From: Acanthamoeba castellanii str. Neff
Lineage: Eukaryota > Discosea > Longamoebia > Acanthamoebidae
DNA: 26,428 nt
Direction of reading: 5' to 3'
Assembly: GCF_000313135.1 (NCBI RefSeq)
Contig: NW_004457589.1
Location: forward strand, 1 to 26,428
In this document: positions 21,401-26,428 of the stretch, one piece after another
How the letters are laid out: the number at the start of each line of letters is the position of its first letter
Numbering within the stretch: position 1 is the first letter of the stretch
Program-made: the position numbers and the translations under genes
Notes under the pieces: model-generated
The model's database searches: none
The model's input: only the letters and a program-made list of their open reading frames with translations
Told to the model about the DNA's origin: nothing

Positions 21401-23009
21401 ACTTGTCCGGGTGACAGCAGGTCGGCGTCGTACCGGCTGATGCAGAAGAACAACATCCCCAAGAAGCCGGAGGACAAGGATCGTGAAGGGCGCGAGCGCG
21501 AGCTCAAGGAGGAGCAGGACGACGAGACCAAGTCGCGCCTCGACGACGTGTCCGAGGAGACCATTCTCGCCGAGTACGGCTTCCACCGGATCATCGACGA
21601 AGAGGAACAGGTACCAGCGCTGCCCCCTCTCAAGCATTCTTGACATTCTTGTGCAGCTGGGCTCATGTGTCTTGTGGCGCGTGACAGCCGAACACGATAC
21701 TGCCCCACTTTGCCAAGCGGCTGGACAACAACCCGACGCTGCTCAACCCGCACGAGGTGTTGATCGCGGTGCAGCTCATCTTCCTGCCGGAGCGCAACCT
21801 CGTTCTGTCGCTCAAGAAGCAGGGCGCCGACAACCTCGGCCAGGGAATCACCAAGGCCATCACCGAATCGGGCAAGATCTGCGCTCCGCCCGGCGAGGAC
21901 GCCAAAGAGAGGTCAGTCTCCGTTTTCGTTTTTCGTTTTTGTATTTGTTTTCGTTCGTGTGCTGACGACGTCTGTTATTTTTGTGCAGAGGGTGGTTGGT
22001 CGGAACGGTGCAGCAGATCGGTGCTGCGCTCCAGGGCAAGCTCGACATCAAGGAGGGCGACAGAGTCATCCCGATCTACTCGCTCTCGTCCATTCCCATC
22101 AAGCTCACCTCCATCGACAACGTCATGGGTACGCACGCAGCACGCGAGTGTGCGAACACAATCGTGCAGTGGCTCATCACCACCTCCGGGGGGTTCTGTG
22201 TGGCGTGACCACAGGCGAGCGGTTCATTTTTGCCAAGGGCACCGCCGTGGCTTTCGCGCGCTCCACGTTCGCGCTGCCCCCGCCCGAGTTCGAGATGGAC
22301 GTGGCCGCCGTGGCGGTCGACGTCGCTTCGTGTCTCTCCCAGATCGAGCGTGCTGCCACGACGGGCACCATGGTGATCATCGGACTGGGCAAGCTGGGCC
22401 TCACGGCTCTGTGCTTCCTCCGCAAGGTGGTCCCCGCGGCCAGGATCATCGCCATCGACAAGGACGACGCCCGTCTTGATGCCGCTCGCGCCCTCAAGAA
22501 GGCCGACATTGTGCAGAAGATGTACGATATCAATCACCTCGTGCGTGTGCTGCGCGTGCTGCGCGTCAGGCTCATCGTTTTGTGAACGAACGTGTGTCGA
22601 ACAGAAACGCGCGGAACTCGGCCGAGGTGCTGTCCTTCGTGCGACAGTCGAGCAGGGGCGGAGCCGACGTCGTGCTCCACTGCACCAGGGCCGTGGGCCT
22701 CGAGTCGTCCGCCATCCTCTCGGCCAAGCGGGGCGGCTCGGTGCTCTTCTGCCGGCAGAACGCCGACCCCGGCCGAGTGTCGCTCCTGGCGCCCAGCAAC
22801 GACGTCAGCCTCGTGACCACTGGTACTCACCCTGACCTCTCCCCCTTAGCCTCTCTTGCTTCGACTGATGATGATTGTTGTTGTTGTGTTGCACGGAAGG
22901 TGGAGCGGTGTCGAACGCTCACGTGCAACGCGTGTTTGAGCTGCTGCGAGCGGAGATGGAGCTGCGAAAGCACTTCATCGCCTATGCCCGTTCCACAGTC
23001 GTCAAATGA
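14934..23009 (+). CDS. Roco-type multidomain kinase fused to a KDD-like dehydrogenase
   Basis: Modelled exons: 14934-15323, 15535-15639, 15720-16299, 16379-16690, 16764-16931, 17012-17409, 17505-17621, 17720-17846, 17970-18384, 18502-18629, 18706-18812, 18896-18973, 19067-19181, 19297-19491, 19561-19712, 19813-19962, 20041-20186, 20267-20698, 20900-21205, 21421-21610, 21688-21911, 21989-22128, 22215-22521, 22605-22822 and 22900-23009; 1869 residues, in phase throughout. Domains: degenerate Rho-like fold about 1-190; LRRs about 297-405; Roc with P-loop GKEAAGKSS (416-424), DFAGQ (484-488) and TKQD (545-548); COR about 600-960 with an inserted SH3 (746-800); kinase about 1003-1255 with Gly-rich loop GQGAYADVY, Lys 1032, HRD 1120-1122, DFG 1144-1146 and LAPEVM; SH3-like domain about 1258-1318; Ser/Thr-Pro linker; KDD-like enzyme about 1525-1869. 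Roco proteins (LRRK2 relatives) use GTP-controlled dimerisation of Roc-COR to set kinase output. The kinase keeps all catalytic residues and is of TKL type. The join at 20698/20900 is least secure. Confidence 0.75.
15430..15447. repeat. Perfect 18-bp palindrome in intron 1 of the Roco kinase gene
   Basis: ATGTGCTTGCAAGCACAT reads the same on both strands. It sits in the unusually long (211 bp), AT-rich first intron (15324-15534). Confidence 0.85.
18401..18463. repeat. (CAT)21 trinucleotide repeat in intron
   Basis: Twenty-one perfect CAT units occupy the intron 18385-18501 inside the COR-coding part of the kinase gene. If the intron were retained it would read as poly-His or poly-Ser-Ser in two frames; the splice signals GTTCGT and CGCGCAG and the reading phase support removal. 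Confidence 0.95.
20203..20243. repeat. (TG)n repeat in kinase-domain intron
   Basis: About 20 TG units, with one CG interruption, fill the intron 20187-20266 that splits the C-lobe of the kinase. A donor GTGCGC and acceptor ACACAG flank it. Confidence 0.9.
20699..20899 (+). other. AT-rich intron 18 (or intergenic gap) between kinase and KDD-like module
   Basis: The donor at 20699 is GTACAC, typical for this genome. The proposed acceptor CCACAG at 20894-20899 lacks a strong pyrimidine tract. A second acceptor CGGCAG at 20957-20962 gives the same phase. The interval is AT-rich and ends in a TATATATATATAG run (about 20841-20853), 36 bp before an in-frame ATG at 20889. That could be a core promoter if the KDD-like part is a separate gene. 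Without splicing, the kinase frame stops at TGA 20862-20864, inside this region. Confidence 0.5.
20900..23009 (+). other. KDD-like dehydrogenase module (part of the preceding CDS as modelled)
   Basis: The module covers protein residues about 1525-1869, close to the full length of L-erythro-3,5-diaminohexanoate dehydrogenase. Family-like features are YGFHRIIDE at its start, a charged linker before it, GWLVGTVQQIG, the sequence DRVIPIYSLSSIPIKL, a Rossmann motif GLGKLG (1715-1720) with Asp 1740 after strand 2 (favouring NAD), GGADVVLHC, and an ending HVQRVFELLRAEMELRKHF. KDD oxidises 3,5-diaminohexanoate to 5-amino-3-oxohexanoate in bacterial lysine fermentation. It belongs to the medium-chain dehydrogenase fold but lacks the usual zinc ligands, and none is seen here. 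The upstream exon 20900-21205 (Ser/Pro-rich, then VLHYERVERI) has no recognised family. Confidence 0.65.
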
Positions 23010-23042
23010 GCTCGGCCGGCCGGCACCGACCAGCTCCCCTCC

Positions 23043-23060
23043 AAAGAGATTGATCTCTTT
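23043..23060 (+). other. Hairpin in 3' flank of the Roco gene
   Basis: AAAGAGAT (23043-23050) and ATCTCTTT (23053-23060) are perfect 8-bp arms around a 2-base spacer, 33 bases after the stop codon and followed by a T/C-rich stretch. It may be a 3'-UTR element. A second weaker inverted repeat, CTGATT...AATCAG, spans 23108-23133 in the same 134-bp gap before the next ATG. Confidence 0.5.
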
Positions 23061-23143
23061 TCCTTGTCCCTGTCTCAATATTTAATGCAACGTTACCCCC
23101 AAGCTTCCTGATTTATTTATTTATTTTAATCAGAAAGAGCAAG

Positions 23144-24824
23144 ATGGAAACCAAGCCTCAATTCATTGGTAACGCCTCTCATCTTCACAGAATTTTGTAC
23201 TCGCGAAGCGTGAGGCACTGACAAAACTCGGCTGTGGAGCAGATATTGGTGCCAATCTAACTGGTACGAATAAAATCGTGAATCTTGATTATAATTCTGC
23301 GCAGCATGATTTGATAGACTGGCTCTGCTCGCAGATGAATCCTTTCGTGGCCACTACAACGGCAAGCAGTACCATCCAGATGACTTCGAGGCCGTACGGC
23401 GCCTTCCCGCCACAGCAGTTCAGCTCTTCGCCGCATGCATCACTCTGAGGTGTGGTTGCCGTGGCACAGGTGCTCGGGCGAGCCTGGGAAGCAGGTGTGG
23501 AGCGGGTGATGGTCACCGCTGGCCGGCTGCAGGAAGTCAAAGAGGCCCTGCAGCTCGTCGACAAGCACGGTACGGAACACATCAACAATCACCGCACACA
23601 CGCCACACACGTGCGGCACCAACACTTGCACATCTGACATGATTGTACAGATCGACTTTACACGACTGTGGGCGTGCACCCGACGCGCTGCGATGAGTTC
23701 GAGGCGTGGGAAGGCGGCGCGGAGGACTACCTCCAGCAGCTCCTGGCGCTTGCTCTCCCCGAGGGGAAGCCGCACCCCAAGATCGTCGCCGTGGGCGAAT
23801 TCGGACTCGGTACGCGCAGTGCAATCGATGTGCGACGCGCATGTTTTTTGACTCTTCGCGAGCTCTCGCCGTAGACTACGACCGGCTGCAGTTCTGCTCC
23901 AAGGAAACGCAGCTCAAGTACTTCGAGGCTCAGTTCGAGCTGGTGGAGAAGACCGGCCTGCCGCTCTTCCTGCACATGCGCAACGCTTGCGATGACTTTA
24001 TCGAAGTCGTGAAGCGGAACCGCCACAAGTTCTCGTACGCGCAACTACATCCACATCAGCAGCCTCGGCTCTACAGTCATGCTCTCTCTCGCCGCTCACA
24101 AAATCGCGCGCTGATGTGCAGGAATGGTGTGGTCCACTCGTTCACTGGCACGATGGAGGAGATGCAGGCCCTAGTGGCGTTGGATCTCTTCATCGGCATT
24201 AACGGTTGTTCGCTCAAGGTACAAGCCTGCGAGCGGGTGGTGTGGGCTATGTGCGTGTGCCGCGCTCTCTCACCCAGATGAACTCCACGCAGACCAAGGA
24301 GAACCTGGACGTGGTTTGCGCCATCCCCGAAGACCGAATAATGATCGAAACAGGTGCACAGCCTCCTCCCTCGTATTCATGCACCCGGCCTCAACAGCTC
24401 AACCACACGCTTGTGCTGACGATCCGTGCCCGAACGGCACCACCTCAGATGCGCCCTACTGCGACATCCGAAACACGCACGCCGGCGCAAAGCTGGTGAG
24501 CACCAAGTGGCCGAGCGTGGTACTTGCTTCCGTCTCACTGGTGTTCAGGCAAGGCAGTCTCTTACGCCCTGAATTGCAATTCAGGACCGGAAGAAACACG
24601 ACACCAACAAGATGGTGAAGGGACGCAACGAACCCTGTGCAGTCAGGTGCGTGATTGTGCCGGTCTGCGCTTTGGTGTGGGTCGACCCACAGGGCGTCAC
24701 TCACGTTTCGTGTGGCGACTATCCTAGACAGGTGATGGAGGTCGTGGCTGGCGCGCGAGGCGTAGGGTTGGAGGAGCTGGCTGCCAAGATCCACACCAAC
24801 ACCAGGCGCGTGTTCTTTCCCTGA
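23144..24824 (+). CDS. TatD-family metal-dependent deoxyribonuclease (TATDN1-type)
   Basis: Eleven exons: 23144-23168, 23243-23263, 23335-23393, 23470-23569, 23651-23809, 23875-24034, 24122-24218, 24278-24353, 24449-24519, 24585-24646 and 24728-24824; 308 residues, the usual TATDN1 length. The start METKPQF is the only ATG giving the conserved FIDIGANLTD. Metal and active-site residues are in place: His 78 (VGVHPTRC), Glu 118 (VGEFGLDYDR), His 155 (LFLHMRN), His 180 (VVHSFTG) and Asp 233 (IETDAPYC). The eukaryotic signature RNTHAGAKL and the end RVFFP are also present. TatD enzymes form a TIM-barrel amidohydrolase-like fold and act as 3'-5' exonuclease or AP endonuclease in repair and apoptotic DNA degradation. 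Exon 2 is only 21 nt. The last acceptor must be TAG at 24727: the CAG four bases later puts a TGA in frame. Confidence 0.93.
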
Positions 24825-25003
24825 ACGAACCAACCAAGAACTGATCTGTTAGCCCAAAGTCCCAATCCATCAGCTGCCACGGGAGTGGTTGCAGACCACA
24901 TACCAAAAGAGTTCTCGTTGTGAACCAGAAATAGTTCGGAATTTGTTTCACTAAAAATTAAGAAACAAAAAATCAAGAATCAAAACAAATCGAACCTACA
25001 CTG
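24825..25003. other. Short tandem intergenic gap
   Basis: A 179-bp gap lies between the TatD stop and the next start, both on the plus strand. It is A-rich just before the next gene (24951-24990), with no TATA-like box I would trust. Confidence 0.5.
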
Positions 25004-26428
25004 ATGGAGAAAGGAGACAGGAACAAGAGGGTTCGAGCGGGAGGAGGATCTGCAGCCCCCAGAGGGCGGGGTGGTGGAAAGGCTAAAAGCGTTTACGTCG
25101 CTTCCGTTCCTTCCACGTCCTCTACGTCTTCGTCCTCTACTCGAGAGATTACCGCTAAGTCTTCAGCCACGGCGTTCGGCGTGGGTCGCCAGGTGGTCTT
25201 GGCCACCACCGACACCGGCGTGGGTACTCTTCGCTCCACTTATATTTATTTTATGGTTTATTTTCTCATTTTCTCCTTTCTCATTTTTATTAAATAGATG
25301 CCTACGAGCTGAGGCAGAGTCCTCCGGTCCTGCTCTCCGATGAGCTCGTGCGCCAGTTCATCGTCGAGGGCTATCTCATGCTCCAGCCCTCGGCCCTCCC
25401 CGCCAGCTTCCACAACAACCTCTACGCCCGGGTACTGCTTTGCGAGCCAACCGTGTGCTGTGCTTGAGGTCCCACCTTCTTCCCTGACTTACACCCCTCT
25501 TGCTCCCCCCAACCAATGGTGGTCGCCAGGTGGATGCCCTCAACTCCAAATGGAAGGACAATGTGGGCAACAACATCCTGCCCACGATCCCCGAGCTGGA
25601 TCTCGTCTTCGAGGATCCCACAGTGCGAGGTCCGGCCAACGACGTTCGCTTGCTATCATCACCAGCGCCAATCCTCACTCTTACTTTCTCTGGGGTATCC
25701 AGGCGCGCTACAGAGCGTGTTGGGTCAGGGCTACATGATGCACGCACACAGGCATTGCCACGACCGGTATGTGAGCTCCCCGCTCCCTCGTTTCGTAGAC
25801 GCCATTCTTGCTTGACTGTAGCGGTCGTTCGGTGTGACAAAGGCGCCCCGGATCGCGAGCCCAAGATTGGCACAAGGACAGCTACTGGGGCTTCAACACG
25901 ATACGACACCACTACCCGCGGTTCGTCTTTTATTCCGCCAAGCACGTAGATGTCTTGCTGGGATGATTCAAGCTAACGAGACGACTCTCACGCAGGTGGG
26001 TCATGGCCATGTACTACCCCCAGGACACAACCATGAGCATGGGTCCGACGGGCCTGTTGCCAGGTAACACTCGTTCTCACTCGTCCGATCTGCTCCTTGC
26101 CATCTTTTGGATGCGTGCCGCAGTCAGCTCACCTCCACTCGGTTTACCCTGGTACTCGCGCAGGCACGCAGTACAACTCGTTGCCTGTTGAAAAGAATCG
26201 CCACCTCAAGTCGAGCGAGATTCCAGCTGCATGGGACACAGGCGAAGTCGCCGCCACATGCCCAGCTGGTACTGCTCTCCTCCTTCTCTACAAATTACAA
26301 GACGGCTAAGCACTGTGTTGGCCATCCTTGGGCGGCCTCACCGTTTTCCCGTAACCAGGAACTGTGGTATTGATCCACTACGACCTGTGGCACGCCGGGC
26401 TGGAGAACTACAGCACAGACCCCAGCCA
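25004..26428 (+). CDS. Phytanoyl-CoA dioxygenase-like Fe(II)/2-oxoglutarate oxygenase (3' partial)
   Basis: Exons 25004-25223, 25298-25431, 25530-25629, 25703-25766, 25843-25920, 25996-26063, 26164-26268 and 26359 to the window end; about 279 residues so far. The first 60 residues are a Gly/Arg/Ser-rich disordered segment (MEKGDRNKRVRAGGG). The PhyH-type fold then begins (LSDELVRQFIVEGYLML). The iron site is His 183 and Asp 185 in DWHKDSYWG, and the distal His is probably His 268 in HYDLWHAGLENYS. The 2-oxoglutarate-binding Arg should lie beyond the right edge. WVMAMYYPQDTTMSMGP is typical of the core strands before the distal His. PhyH-family enzymes hydroxylate diverse small molecules, so the substrate cannot be named. 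Exon 5 needs the acceptor AAAG at 25839-25842: the earlier TGTAG leads to a stop. Confidence 0.85.

Noticed and set aside
24728..24735. CAG acceptor four bases into the last TatD exon
   Set aside because: It would place TGA directly in frame; TAG at 24725-24727 gives the conserved QVMEVV and RVFFP end.
25020..25045. tRNA B-box-like GGTTCGAG
   Set aside because: It lies in the coding N-terminus of the dioxygenase gene and no acceptor or D-arm can be drawn around it.

Overview
The window is nuclear DNA of a protist, very probably an Acanthamoeba-type amoebozoan. Coding exons are GC-rich, genes carry many short GT-AG introns (about 60-210 bp), and genes are closely packed on both strands. The best organism clue is a complete class IV myosin gene (WW, myosin motor, one IQ, MyTH4, poly-Q linker, SH3). 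That architecture and size (1582 residues by my splicing) is what is known from the Acanthamoeba high-molecular-weight myosin. All exon coordinates below were worked out by hand from splice signals, reading phase and protein-family fit; none is backed by cDNA.

Layout from left to right. (1) 1-1545 (+): 3' part of a gene for a SAP-domain nuclear-type protein whose introns are full of CA/CACACG simple repeats. (2) 1677-2591 (-): a two-exon gene for a small type I membrane mucin with 16 SPSP/TPSP repeats and eight N-glycosylation sequons. (3) 3027-9583 (-): class IV myosin, 20 exons. (4) 10369-12724 (+): a BAR-like, proline-rich protein, 10 exons, divergent from the myosin across a 785-bp shared upstream region. 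(5) 13026-13592 (-): a single-exon unknown protein. (6) 13593-14933: a 1.3-kb gap with no convincing gene but with a palindrome and a hairpin element. (7) 14934-23009 (+): a giant signalling gene, 25 exons, 1869 residues as modelled. Its order is degenerate Rho-like domain, LRRs, Roc GTPase, COR with an embedded SH3 domain, TKL-type kinase, second SH3-like domain, then a complete L-erythro-3,5-diaminohexanoate-dehydrogenase-like (KDD) Rossmann enzyme. (8) 23144-24824 (+): TatD/TATDN1-type metal-dependent nuclease, 11 exons. (9) 25004-26428 (+): a phytanoyl-CoA-hydroxylase-like Fe(II)/2-oxoglutarate dioxygenase, cut by the window end.

Two themes stand out. The myosin/BAR pair looks like a cytoskeleton-membrane unit: the motor ends in an SH3 domain and its head-to-head neighbour carries a class II SH3-ligand motif. 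The Roco-type kinase is the candidate undescribed system: a LRRK-like scaffold that begins with a GTPase fold lacking every nucleotide-binding motif and ends, if the exon-18/19 junction is real, in a bacterial-type NAD-dependent enzyme of lysine fermentation. The open reading frame stays in phase across all 25 exons, but the junction at 20698/20900 is the weakest link and the KDD part could be a separate downstream gene.
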